Under the pieces are notes generated by a model. It was not told the DNA's origin. It saw nothing but the letters and a program-made list of their open reading frames with translations, and searched no databases. This document shows positions 18,364 to 26,425 of a stretch of 64,000 nucleotides of DNA, in pieces. Position 1 is the first letter of the stretch, and each line of letters opens with the position of its first letter. The translations under genes and the position numbers were made by a program. The DNA is from Rhodobacterales bacterium 52_120_T64. GTDB lineage: Bacteria > Pseudomonadota > Alphaproteobacteria > Rhodobacterales > Rhodobacteraceae. The stretch is from assembly GCA_002162875.1 (NCBI GenBank), contig MABA01000024.1, positions 310,001 through 374,000 of the forward strand, in the 5' to 3' direction.

Positions 18364-19593
18364 TTATAGATTGCAAATAAAGAACTCTGACACGGGATTC
18401 CAAACAGTTTCACGCGCCATGGATCCGGCAATCATTCCGACGTGCCCTGCATTGGGGGTAAGCAGCTTTGCCGTAGGTATTTTCCTCGACATTGCGGTTG
18501 CAACGTCAAATTGGGCTATGCTGTCCCGTACACCGCAGACATTAAGTGTTGGCTGCCGGATTGCGGATAAATCAATTTTCGCCCCCTGCAATTTCCAACT
18601 CCCGCTACCGGTTGCATTGTTCAGATTCCAGTCAATCAAAACGTCTTGGGCGCTTGGTGTCGCCAGCGGTACTCCGTCAGCTAGCCAGTCCTCAATCGCC
18701 ACGAAATGATTTGCTGTGGGGCTGTCCAAATCCATGTTGCCCAATTTTCGAAATTTAACAGCCGCTTGGATCGGGTTCACGAGTGCAAATAGTTGTTGGA
18801 AAAATTCGGTCGGAATCATCCCGAAAACCCGACCCATATTTTCGATCATTTCCGCGGTTTGTCGTCCGGACACCGTTGTGCGTAATGAAGCCGCAACGCC
18901 CTTGCTTGAAGAAAAATCCCATGGAGAGGCGATCGTTGCAAACGCTCCGACATCTGCTTTTTGAAAAGATAATACGCCTGCGGCCAAGGTCCCTCCCATG
19001 CAGTAACCTAACACGCCGATTGGTTTGTCTGTTAGGTCGCTGGAAACCTCGAGGGCTGGCAATAATCGCTGTGTAGTATAGGAATTAAGGTCAAATTCGC
19101 GCTCGGAATCCGAAGGAACGCCCCAGTCGAGCAACAGCGGACGCAGCCCTTGAGAGGCCAAATACCGGAGCAACGAACAGTTTTTGTGCAAGTCTAGAAT
19201 ATATGCACGGTTAATCAGTGACGGGACGACAAGCACCGGAGCGCCGTTTGGATTTGTGGCCTCAGGACACCTTCCAAAGTCAAGCAGGCGTGACGAACCA
19301 TTTGACCATATGGTCGGCGGATCCATGACTGCCCGCCGATACGGATGTCTCTGCCATTTCTCCAGCCCCGACACCATTGCCTTCAAGCGTTCAAGGGCGG
19401 CCTGATGAAGTATGGGGGTATTTAGATCACCGATGGATGCAGCTTGCTCATCAAGACCGGGATGCCAGTCAAGGCCTGGCGTATTGGGATTTGCCGCGTT
19501 CGCGATGGCGCTTTGATAGCCGACTGTTGCGGCGTACAAGTGGAAAATCAACGGCGAAGGATGACCCATCCGGTGTTGTGCGGATTCACCCAT
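18364..19593 (-). CDS. phaC: Short PhaC-like polyhydroxyalkanoate synthase / alpha-beta hydrolase
   Basis: 409 residues, much shorter than class I PhaC (about 600) and nearer class III/IV synthases. Alpha/beta-hydrolase fold with lipase-like box GYCMGG giving nucleophile C198, D357 in VCGVRDSIAQ and H384 in NAGHVGMI, matching the PHA synthase Cys-Asp-His triad. The block VPSLINRAYILDLHKNCSLL is also synthase-like. It lies in a PHB locus, with phbAB downstream and phaR divergent. Its start overlaps a 47-residue ORF by 8 bases. No PhaE or Bacillus-type PhaR subunit is recognisable. Polymerising activity is likely but unproven. Confidence 0.75.
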   Translation of the reverse strand: MGESAQHRMGHPSPLIFHLYAATVGYQSAIANAANPNTPGLDWHPGLDEQAASIGDLNTPILHQAALERLKAMVSGLEKWQRHPYRRAVMDPPTIWSNGSSRLLDFGRCPEATNPNGAPVLVVPSLINRAYILDLHKNCSLLRYLASQGLRPLLLDWGVPSDSEREFDLNSYTTQRLLPALEVSSDLTDKPIGVLGYCMGGTLAAGVLSFQKADVGAFATIASPWDFSSSKGVAASLRTTVSGRQTAEMIENMGRVFGMIPTEFFQQLFALVNPIQAAVKFRKLGNMDLDSPTANHFVAIEDWLADGVPLATPSAQDVLIDWNLNNATGSGSWKLQGAKIDLSAIRQPTLNVCGVRDSIAQFDVATAMSRKIPTAKLLTPNAGHVGMIAGSMARETVWNPVSEFFICNL

Positions 19594-19729
19594 CTTTATT
19601 CTGTTTTTTTTGAACTGGACCGTTGGCGGCTAACAATCGAAGGTTCTCTTCCCATAAATCTAAATATCGTTCTTCGTTGACGTTGAACGGGGGCGTGTCG
19701 TCGATTGGGAGTGGTGTATTCTTCGCCAT
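19586..19729 (-). CDS. Small ORF (47 aa) translationally coupled to phaC
   Basis: Runs from ATG at 19729 to TGA at 19588-19586; the sequence ATGGGTGA at its end contains the phaC start, an 8-base overlap typical of coupled partner genes. The product begins MAKNTPLPIDDTPPFNVNEE, continues RYLDLWEENLRLLAANGP and ends lysine-rich. It shows a likely amphipathic helix with one Trp. AGGG lies about 7 bases upstream of the ATG. I recognise no family. It could be a small synthase subunit or a leader peptide; coding potential is inferred from the overlap and the protein-like composition. Confidence 0.55.
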   Translation of the reverse strand: MAKNTPLPIDDTPPFNVNEERYLDLWEENLRLLAANGPVQKKQNKDG

Positions 19730-19799
19730 TTCATGCCCTAATATCGCTAATTTGACCACCATAACATGCCACGTTGTGTTCGCGCATGCGATATTTTCG

Positions 19800-19827
19800 T
19801 TGCAGTTGCGAAATACTGTACTAGATT
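19800..19827 (+). promoter_or_regulatory. Candidate sigma70 promoter of phaR
   Basis: TTGCAG (19800-19805) and TAGATT (19822-19827) are 16 bases apart, 45 bases upstream of the phaR ATG. The -35 region overlaps TGC-rich sequence (TTGCAGTTGCG) of the kind PhaR proteins are known to bind, compatible with autoregulation. Position and match are the only evidence. Confidence 0.35.
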
Positions 19828-19871
19828 GTTCTCAACGTAGGGGCGCGCGGCGCCATTAGAAGGGTTCCGAA

Positions 19872-20459
19872 ATGGCCGATACAACCAAAGACACCATTGT
19901 CATTAAGAAATATGCCAATCGTCGGTTATACAACACAAAGAAGTCGAGTTATGTAACGCTGGACCATTTGGCTGAAATGGTGCGTGAGGGGCAAGATTTT
20001 GTCGTCACCGATGCGAAATCCGGCGAGGATATTACCCGTTCGGTCCTAACCCAGATTATTTTTGAAGAAGAAAGCAAGGGGCACAACATGTTGCCCACCA
20101 AATTCCTGCGTCAGCTTATCAGCCTATACGGTGACTCCGTTCAAGGGTTTGTGCCAGGTTATCTCGAAGCCTCAATGGAAACGTTTGCGAAAAATCAGGA
20201 TGATCTTCGTGATCAGATGAAAGGTGTCATGGAAGGCAACCCCGCGATGACCGGGTTCGAGGCTTTGGCACGGCAGAACATGGAATGGTTCGATGGCGCG
20301 ATGCGGATGTTTAAGCCAGCGGCAGCTGTTGCTGCCGACAAAACGGAACCCGCACCTGCTAGTAGCAACGAAGATGCATCAGATGTGGAGCTTGGCGACT
20401 TGAAAGCACAGCTTGCCCAGATGCAGAACCAGCTTAGTAAGCTTGTGGACAAATCTTAA
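19872..20459 (+). CDS. phaR: Polyhydroxyalkanoate synthesis repressor PhaR
   Basis: 195 residues. PhaR represses PHB-granule genes and is released when it binds nascent PHB. The N-terminal DNA-binding domain is clear (IVIKKYANRRLYNTKKSSYV then TLDHLAEMVREGQDFVVTDA), followed by the PHB-accumulation domain (LTQIIFEEESKG, FLRQLISLYGDSVQGFVPGY). The C terminus is Ala/Glu-rich and ends in a short heptad-like helix. It is divergent from the small ORF-phaC pair. Confidence 0.96.
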   Translation: MADTTKDTIVIKKYANRRLYNTKKSSYVTLDHLAEMVREGQDFVVTDAKSGEDITRSVLTQIIFEEESKGHNMLPTKFLRQLISLYGDSVQGFVPGYLEASMETFAKNQDDLRDQMKGVMEGNPAMTGFEALARQNMEWFDGAMRMFKPAAAVAADKTEPAPASSNEDASDVELGDLKAQLAQMQNQLSKLVDKS

Positions 20460-20461
20460 CG

Positions 20462-21289
20462 TCACCCAGCGACTTTTCGATCCTGTTCAATTTCGCGGGG
20501 CAGAGTAATCGGTTGGGCGGTGGGCTCGCCAATCAAGTATCCTTGCAAGCAATCGATCCCTAGCTTTGCCGCCATTTCGGCGTCGCGGTCAGTTTCAATA
20601 AATTCGGCAACAGTCACCATGTCGAAGTGCTTGCTGATATCGATTAGGGCGCGCACCAATACTTGGTTATCTTTATCGCAAAAAAGGTCACGGATGAACA
20701 ATCCGTCTATCTTAACGAAGTCGAATCGGAAGTCTTTAAAATACCGAAAAGATGTGGCACCAGTTCCGAAATCATCCAAGGCAATGCTGCAATGTTTACG
20801 GCGAACGCGGTGCATAAATGCGGTAGTCAATTCGACATCAGACATAGCCGCGCCTTCTGTTATCTCGACTATTAGGCGCCCGCAAATGTCAGAGCAGGCG
20901 GATTCCAAGATGGCCAACCAGCAGGTATCCTGCATTGAGCGTACGCTCAAATTGATTGACAGGCGGATGTGTGGGTTGTCGCGCAGTTGCCTTAATGCCA
21001 AGCGTAAAATGCAGCGATCCAATTGTGTTCCTAGGGGAGTGTTTTCAATGAACGGCATGAATTGGCCAGCCGCAACTATCGTGCCATCAGGCATTCGGAT
21101 ACGGGCCAATCCTTCGTGAAATGCTACGAAATTATTAGCGCCGGCACGTACAATTGGTTGGTAGAACAACTCCATCCGGTTGTCGTTAAGGGCTTTAGAA
21201 ACGCGACCGGCTTCGAGATCGCACAAGGTATTCGACATCACAGCGGGGATGTCCGCACTTTTGGTAATCTGTTTGCCGGCGCTCGCCAT
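20462..21289 (-). CDS. EAL-domain cyclic-di-GMP phosphodiesterase
   Basis: 275 residues, essentially a stand-alone EAL domain that would hydrolyse c-di-GMP to pGpG. The signature reads HEGLAR, so the EAL tripeptide is EGL with the metal-binding E59 kept. Other active-site residues are visible: Asn in SINLS, Glu in EITE, the Asp pair in LDDFGTGATSF, Lys in VKIDGLF, Glu in VAEFIETD and Gln in CLQGYL. This suggests a working enzyme. No sensory domain is attached. It ends 3 bases from the convergent phaR stop. Confidence 0.92.
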   Translation of the reverse strand: MASAGKQITKSADIPAVMSNTLCDLEAGRVSKALNDNRMELFYQPIVRAGANNFVAFHEGLARIRMPDGTIVAAGQFMPFIENTPLGTQLDRCILRLALRQLRDNPHIRLSINLSVRSMQDTCWLAILESACSDICGRLIVEITEGAAMSDVELTTAFMHRVRRKHCSIALDDFGTGATSFRYFKDFRFDFVKIDGLFIRDLFCDKDNQVLVRALIDISKHFDMVTVAEFIETDRDAEMAAKLGIDCLQGYLIGEPTAQPITLPREIEQDRKVAG

Positions 21290-21628
21290 TGTGCCCTCCG
21301 ATAGCTCTTGGTTTCGTTGCCTATCTGGGGCCGAAAGAGTTAAAGGTTCGTAAATTTTCGCGATATGTTCTTACAATGTTCGAAAAAGTTAACATGAATT
21401 GGATATTAATTTTGCTTTAAACGAGAGTGGCCAACGCGATGGCTGCATAGCTAGGTTGGTGCGTTAACCTTTTGGGGATTCAGAGGAAATTGTGTGTGCA
21501 CAATGCGTACACAACCCGTACACAATGCGTATGTACAAATTATGCCGAGGACCCGTTAACCTTTTTGGGATGGGGAATGGTCCGTATGCGGACAAACCCT
21601 CCGTTCACATTTGGATACTGTACTGGAC
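21290..21628. other. 339-base gap holding the EAL promoter region and repeat module copy A
   Basis: No ORF, RNA gene or intrinsic terminator is apparent. The left third is AT-rich (TTAACATGAATTGG and similar) and would contain the promoter of the EAL gene reading leftward. The centre, 21461-21570, is the first copy of the dispersed 11-bp-phased module described separately. The remainder precedes the stop of the PH-like gene. Confidence 0.7.
21461..21570 (+). repeat. Dispersed 11-bp-phased module, copy A
   Basis: A 41-bp core at 21496-21536 consists of three 11-mers (GTGCACAATGC, GTACACAACCC, GTACACAATGC) and GTATGTAC. GTTAAC lies 33 bases before the core start (21463) and again at 21555, 26 bases after the start of GTATGTAC. 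The flanks are near-identical direct repeats (GTTAACCTTTT then GGG). Copies B and C near 41.4 and 61.4 kb share this architecture. Intergenic, no coding potential. Confidence 0.85.
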
Positions 21629-22306
21629 TTAGTCGCTGTTTGCGTTTCCTTCTCGGGCGCACGTCTTTATCATTTCCCGTAATTCTTCCGCATTGGGTAC
21701 GAATTCAAACACGACGGGCTCACCAATTCTTCCCCACAAAGGTGGTTGACCCGGGTGGGACAGCCCAAACCCTAGGGGCTTCAATTGAATCCTAGAAATC
21801 AAAGTGGCGACCTGCAGCGAGGGAATTGGGCGAGTTGGAATCACTGAATACGGATAAGCTTCTGAGTGCTGACAGGAAAAGACGTAAAGGCGGAATTTGA
21901 GCCGCCAGTTTTTACCTCGGCGGCATACTATCGCGCGCTTATCGGTTACAACGTAGACCAAGTTACTAAGGACATATTGGCGTTGGTAGGCCATACGGGG
22001 TGAAATGCAAATGAACACAATTGTTGTTATTGCATAGACCCAAACAGCATCGCTACGACCCATACGGGCTTCAGGGTAAACTAATGGCAGCGTACACCAC
22101 ATGATGGCGGCCCCCCAAAAAAATCCAATATGGCAAAGCTTTTCCGTACCGACCGCCTGAAAGAAACGCCCTCCGTAAGTCGGTTGTCCCGACCAGAGAA
22201 GTTGTTCTTCTGAATCAAGAATATCTTCAAGGTCGGGTCGGATATACGTCTTGGCTACAGGGATTTGCATCTGTACGCCGTTAAACTGAACAACGTTTCC
22301 ATGCAA
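21629..22306 (-). CDS. Membrane protein with PH-like domain, function unknown
   Basis: 225 residues. Two hydrophobic segments (about 60-78, HIGFFWGAAIMWCTLPLVY, and 88-105, VWVYAITTIVFICIS) are followed by a region resembling bacterial PH domains (VLSNLVYVVTDKRAIVCRRG). The N-terminal LDSEEQLLWSGQP also matches this type of protein, in which such a segment precedes the membrane helices. No enzymatic motif is present. It stands between tlpA and the repeat module on the same strand. Confidence 0.7.
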   Translation of the reverse strand: MHGNVVQFNGVQMQIPVAKTYIRPDLEDILDSEEQLLWSGQPTYGGRFFQAVGTEKLCHIGFFWGAAIMWCTLPLVYPEARMGRSDAVWVYAITTIVFICISPRMAYQRQYVLSNLVYVVTDKRAIVCRRGKNWRLKFRLYVFSCQHSEAYPYSVIPTRPIPSLQVATLISRIQLKPLGFGLSHPGQPPLWGRIGEPVVFEFVPNAEELREMIKTCAREGNANSD

Positions 22307-22337
22307 TTCAAAAAGGTCCGTTTGGGGCTCAAACCCG

Positions 22338-22907
22338 TCATTCCTCCATCAACGCTTGCAGCACGGCTATCGCATTCTCGCTTGCCCAGTCTGCACCACC
22401 TGTTACACGGGCGATTTCGCGACCTTCGCGATCTAGCAAAACGGTAACGGGCAGGCCAAGTGCGCCCATTCGGGTGGCTAGTTTACCTTTGGGGTCTAGC
22501 AGAATAGGGAGGTTGGTGACGTCGGCCTCGGCGTAGAATTTGTGAATGCCGGAAAGGCGATTACGGCCGGTTGCAATGGTCAGGACTCGAAAATCTTCAC
22601 CGCCCAATTCCAGTTGCAATGCGTCGAGGGCAGGCATTTCCTCGCGGCATGGCGCGCACCATGTAGCCCAGAAGTTAACGAGCCGGAATTGACCGTTAGT
22701 GTCGGCGAATGTCATCTTGTTGCCGTCGATATCTTCAAATTCGGACGAGACCAACGTGGCCGGCTCTTCGAGAATTTTTAGCTTGCGCATATCATCCACT
22801 CGCATGTCGAGAATGATCTGGCGGGTTTCGGGATCAATTGCCGCCGCAGGGTTTGCACCCAATGTCAGAGCGGCGTATAGCAGGGCGGTAAGAAGGGGTC
22901 TTTTCAT
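22338..22907 (-). CDS. TlpA-family thiol:disulfide protein, secreted
   Basis: 189 residues. A signal peptide (KRPLLTALLYAALTLGANPAAA) precedes a thioredoxin fold with the active site FWATWCAPCREEMPAL and the cis-Pro region LGLPVTVLLDREG. TlpA proteins reduce periplasmic thiols, for example for cytochrome c or oxidase assembly. ATG at 22907 is chosen because GAGG lies upstream and it gives a proper signal peptide. It is divergent from argH with only 30 bases between the start codons. Confidence 0.93.
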   Translation of the reverse strand: MKRPLLTALLYAALTLGANPAAAIDPETRQIILDMRVDDMRKLKILEEPATLVSSEFEDIDGNKMTFADTNGQFRLVNFWATWCAPCREEMPALDALQLELGGEDFRVLTIATGRNRLSGIHKFYAEADVTNLPILLDPKGKLATRMGALGLPVTVLLDREGREIARVTGGADWASENAIAVLQALMEE

Positions 22908-22937
22908 TTTGGCCTCGTGGATTGAACGGGTATCACT

Positions 22938-24332
22938 ATGTCGGACAAAAAAACATCGAATGCAATGTGGGGTGGGCGGTTTGCCGCTGGGCCGGATGCG
23001 ATCATGGAGGCAATCAACGCCTCGATTGATTTCGACAAACGTATGGCCCAACAGGATATCGAGGGTTCCCGCGCCCACGCAGCGATGTTGGCTGCCTGTG
23101 ATATTATTAGTGATAAGGATGGCGAAGCGATCAGGGAAGGCCTGCTCACGGTATTGTCAGAGATCGAGGCCGGAGAGTTTACTTTTTCGAAAGAACTTGA
23201 AGATATTCACATGAATGTTGAGTCGCGCCTTAAAGATTTGATTGGCGAACCTGCGGGCCGTTTGCACACGGGGCGTTCACGCAACGACCAAGTTGCGACG
23301 GATTTCAAGCTGTGGACGCGGGACCAGTTTGATGCCGCGATTAGCGGGCTGGATGCATTGATGAAGGTTCTTTTGGTTCAGGCCGAAGAAGGCGCGGATA
23401 TTGTTATGCCCGGGTTTACACATCTGCAGGTGGCGCAGCCAGTGACGTGGGGGCACCACATGATGGCTTATGTGGAGATGTTTGCACGGGACAAGTCGCG
23501 CATGGAAGACGCGCGGGTTCGGATGAACGAGTCGCCTTTGGGTGCGGCAGCACTCGCGGGTACGGCTTACCCGATTGATCGGGATATGACGGCGAAGGCG
23601 TTAGGCTTTGATCGGCCTTCTGCGAATTCGCTGGACGCCGTGTCAGACCGCGATTTTGCGCTGGAGTTTTTGTCCTGCGCCTCGATTTGTGCAACGCATT
23701 TGAGCCGTTTTGCTGAAGAATTGGTGATCTGGTCATCAGCGCAGTTCCGGTTCGTGGTTTTGTCGGATCGTTTTTCGACAGGCTCGTCTATTATGCCACA
23801 GAAGAAAAACCCTGATGCGGCGGAACTGATCCGCGCGAAGGTCGGGCGGATAAATGGTTCGCTGGTCGCCTTGCTGACGATCATGAAGGGTTTGCCGCTG
23901 GCCTATTCAAAGGACATGCAGGAAGACAAAGAACAGGTGTTTGATGCAGCAGACAGCCTGATGCTGGCCTTGGCGGCGATGACTGGCATGGTCGGCGATA
24001 TGAAACCGAACGTCGACAGTTTGCGCGAATCGGCGGCGATGGGGTTCTCCACCGCGACTGACCTTGCGGACTGGCTGGTGCGGGAATTAGGTTTGCCATT
24101 TCGCGATGCTCACCACGCAACGGGTGCATTGGTGAAGATGGCCGAGGATAAAGGTTGCGATTTGCCGGAATTGTCGCTGAAAGAGATGCAATCAGCGCAT
24201 CCCAAAATCAACCAGAGCGTATATTCGGTTTTGGGGGTAGACAACTCTGTGGCGAGTAGGGCAAGTTATGGTGGAACAGCACCAGATCAGGTTCGCCAGC
24301 AAATTGCACGCTGGAACGGAAAGTTGAAATGA
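22938..24332 (+). CDS. argH: Argininosuccinate lyase
   Basis: 464 residues, family length. It cleaves argininosuccinate to arginine and fumarate, the last step of arginine synthesis. The fumarase-superfamily signature [18 protein letters not shown] is intact, as are [16 protein letters not shown] and [13 protein letters not shown]. It is followed by overlapping lptM and then by lysA, forming an amino-acid gene run. Confidence 0.97.
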   Translation: MSDKKTSNAMWGGRFAAGPDAIMEAINASIDFDKRMAQQDIEGSRAHAAMLAACDIISDKDGEAIREGLLTVLSEIEAGEFTFSKELEDIHMNVESRLKDLIGEPAGRLHTGRSRNDQVATDFKLWTRDQFDAAISGLDALMKVLLVQAEEGADIVMPGFTHLQVAQPVTWGHHMMAYVEMFARDKSRMEDARVRMNESPLGAAALAGTAYPIDRDMTAKALGFDRPSANSLDAVSDRDFALEFLSCASICATHLSRFAEELVIWSSAQFRFVVLSDRFSTGSSIMPQKKNPDAAELIRAKVGRINGSLVALLTIMKGLPLAYSKDMQEDKEQVFDAADSLMLALAAMTGMVGDMKPNVDSLRESAAMGFSTATDLADWLVRELGLPFRDAHHATGALVKMAEDKGCDLPELSLKEMQSAHPKINQSVYSVLGVDNSVASRASYGGTAPDQVRQQIARWNGKLK

Positions 24333-24439
24333 GGGCAATTTTGTTATTGATCGGAATTGTTCTGCTCGGGGTAACCGCGTCTTGCGGCATAAAGGCACCA
24401 CCGACATATCCAACCACCGCAATTGAGAGCGCCAAGTGA
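24329..24439 (+). CDS. lptM: LptM-like small lipoprotein between argH and lysA
   Basis: 36 residues: [20 protein letters not shown], then [17 protein letters not shown] hydrophobic signal ends in a lipobox-like TASC, and the short tail after the Cys is rich in Pro and Thr. This fits the tiny lipoproteins of the LptM/YifL type, which in E. coli assist maturation of the LPS transporter LptD. The ATG overlaps the argH stop (ATGA). The -3 Thr of the lipobox is unusual. Family assignment rests on size, CGxKxP-like start and position. Confidence 0.75.
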   Translation: MRAILLLIGIVLLGVTASCGIKAPPTYPTTAIESAK

Positions 24440-24478
24440 TCAAAAGTGTTGTTCCACATATATAAAGGGGACCACACA

Positions 24479-25045
24479 ATGAAAATAATTTTGCGTGCAT
24501 TGATACTAGGGATGATTCTTACGCTTTCCGGTCAACCGCTGTTCGCAGATGTTTGGCGTCAGGGGGAATTTCGGGGGACCGTTATTCTGACTGTGACCGG
24601 GAATGTCGCCTTGCCAACGCGAAGCGAAAGTTCAGAAGATGTAGATAGGTTCTTCACTTATAATGACATCACCTTTGATAAAGCTGCGCAGTTCGACGTG
24701 GCCGCGTTGCAGGCCTTTCAACAAGCTTCTGTGAACGCGGACTTCCCTAAGGGAGGGCGTGTCTATTTATTCGAAGGGCCGCTGTTGAAGGATGTTCTGG
24801 ATTCTGTCGGGGCAGAGGGTGAAGCCGTGACAATTCGTGCGCTGGATGGTTACGCTGTCGATATTTCGCTAGAAGATGCTTATGCGGCTGGCGCGGTTGT
24901 GGCCTTGAAGCGTGATGGTATTCCGTTTGCGATTGGGGATTTTGGCCCCACACACGTGGTTTTTCCACGGGCTGATCGCGCTGATTTGGCGGATATGAAC
25001 GATGATTGGTGGGTCTGGTCAATTTACCATATCAACGTGGAATAA
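24479..25045 (+). CDS. Exported SUOX-fold protein (molybdopterin-oxidoreductase-like) lacking cysteine
   Basis: 188 residues with an N-terminal signal peptide (KIILRALILGMILTLSGQPL). The region GPLLKDVLDSVGAEGEAVTI, then ALDGYAVDI and WWVWSIYHINVE, resembles the fold of sulfite-oxidase-type molybdopterin-binding domains. The protein contains no cysteine at all, so it cannot supply the Mo-ligating Cys of that family, and binding of molybdenum cofactor is doubtful. ATG at 24479 gives the signal peptide directly. The function is unknown. Confidence 0.7.
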   Translation: MKIILRALILGMILTLSGQPLFADVWRQGEFRGTVILTVTGNVALPTRSESSEDVDRFFTYNDITFDKAAQFDVAALQAFQQASVNADFPKGGRVYLFEGPLLKDVLDSVGAEGEAVTIRALDGYAVDISLEDAYAAGAVVALKRDGIPFAIGDFGPTHVVFPRADRADLADMNDDWWVWSIYHINVE

Positions 25046-25120
25046 ACACTTTCGGGGTTGGCCTGCGCCAACGCTATCCCCTATACCTAAGGCCTGATTT
25101 AGCCATATGGATCAAGCTTG

Positions 25121-26389
25121 ATGGACCACTTTATCTACCGCAACGGCACGCTATATGCCGAGGATGTTCCGATTAGCGAGATCGCCTCCGCTGTCGAGAC
25201 GCCCTTTTATGTGTATTCGACTGCGACGCTGGAACGCCATTATCAGGTGTTCGACGAGGCGCTCGCGGGTATGGACCACTTTATCTGCTATGCGATGAAA
25301 GCTAATTCCAACATGGCTGTGTTGCGTGTTATGGCGGCGATGGGCTCGGGTATGGATGTAGTTTCGGGCGGCGAATATGCCCGCGCGATTGCGGCAGGTG
25401 TTCCGGGTGAACACATCGTCTTTTCCGGCGTTGGTAAAACTCGTGAAGAAATGGCCGCAGCTTTAACGGGTGGTATTCGCCAGTTTAACCTGGAAAGCGA
25501 ACCCGAAATGCGGGTGCTGAACGAGGTGGCGTTATCACTGGGCAAAGTGGCCCCGGTCACTGTGCGGGTGAACCCCGACGTCGATGCCAAGACGCATGCG
25601 AAAATTGCGACAGGGAAGTCCGAGAACAAGTTTGGCATTCCGATATCCAAAGCTCGTAAAGTTTACGCCGAAGCAGCAAGTTTGAAAGGCTTAGAGGTTG
25701 TCGGAATTGATGTGCATATCGGCAGTCAGTTAACGGATTTGCAACCTTATGAGGATGCCTTCAACAAAGTGGCTGAGCTGACCGAGGTTTTGCGGGCAGA
25801 CGGCCACGATATACGACGCCTCGATCTAGGCGGCGGGCTTGGCATTCCTTATGAACGCTCTAACGAGGCGCCGCCATTACCGATGGAATATGGCGAGGTG
25901 ATCCGCCGAACTGTTGGCCATTTGGGTTGCGAAATTGAAATCGAGCCGGGGCGCCTGATTGCTGGTAACGCCGGATTGCTGGTCACTTCGGTAGTCTATC
26001 GCAAAGAAGGCGAGGGGCGTGATTTTCTGATCGTCGATGCCGCCATGAACGACCTGATCCGCCCAGCAATGTATGAGGCGTATCACGATATTATCCCTGT
26101 GCTTGAGCCGGAGGTGGGTGTGGAACCCGCACCGCACGACATCGTTGGTCCCGTGTGTGAAAGCGGCGACACATTTGCCAAGGAACGCAATATGCCCGCG
26201 TTGGCAGCCGGTGATCTGATGGCATTTCGGTCTGCAGGTGCATACGGGGCGGTTATGGCCAGCGAATATAATTCGCGACCTCTGATTCCCGAAGTGCTGG
26301 TAAAGGGCGATCAATTCGCCGTAATTCGGGCGCGCCCGACCTATGAAGAAATGATTAACCGCGATACCATCCCTGATTGGATGGCGTGA
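25121..26389 (+). CDS. lysA: Diaminopimelate decarboxylase
   Basis: 422 residues. A PLP enzyme that decarboxylates meso-diaminopimelate to lysine. The PLP-lysine region is CYAMKANSNMAVLRVM; the glycine loop RRLDLGGGLGIPY and the C-terminal substrate motif GPVCESGDTFAKER are intact. ATG at 25121 is preferred over the TTG directly before it. A GC hairpin (GTTGGC/GCCAAC at 25057-25072) lies in the 75-base leader. Confidence 0.97.
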   Translation: MDHFIYRNGTLYAEDVPISEIASAVETPFYVYSTATLERHYQVFDEALAGMDHFICYAMKANSNMAVLRVMAAMGSGMDVVSGGEYARAIAAGVPGEHIVFSGVGKTREEMAAALTGGIRQFNLESEPEMRVLNEVALSLGKVAPVTVRVNPDVDAKTHAKIATGKSENKFGIPISKARKVYAEAASLKGLEVVGIDVHIGSQLTDLQPYEDAFNKVAELTEVLRADGHDIRRLDLGGGLGIPYERSNEAPPLPMEYGEVIRRTVGHLGCEIEIEPGRLIAGNAGLLVTSVVYRKEGEGRDFLIVDAAMNDLIRPAMYEAYHDIIPVLEPEVGVEPAPHDIVGPVCESGDTFAKERNMPALAAGDLMAFRSAGAYGAVMASEYNSRPLIPEVLVKGDQFAVIRARPTYEEMINRDTIPDWMA

Positions 26390-26425
26390 GTCGCAACGAC
26401 ACACGCGAAAAATCGGGATGACGCG

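Noticed and set aside
21496-21536. The 11-bp-unit arrays as miniature CRISPR arrays
   Set aside because: Units are contiguous with no spacers, only three per site, and no cas genes are present.
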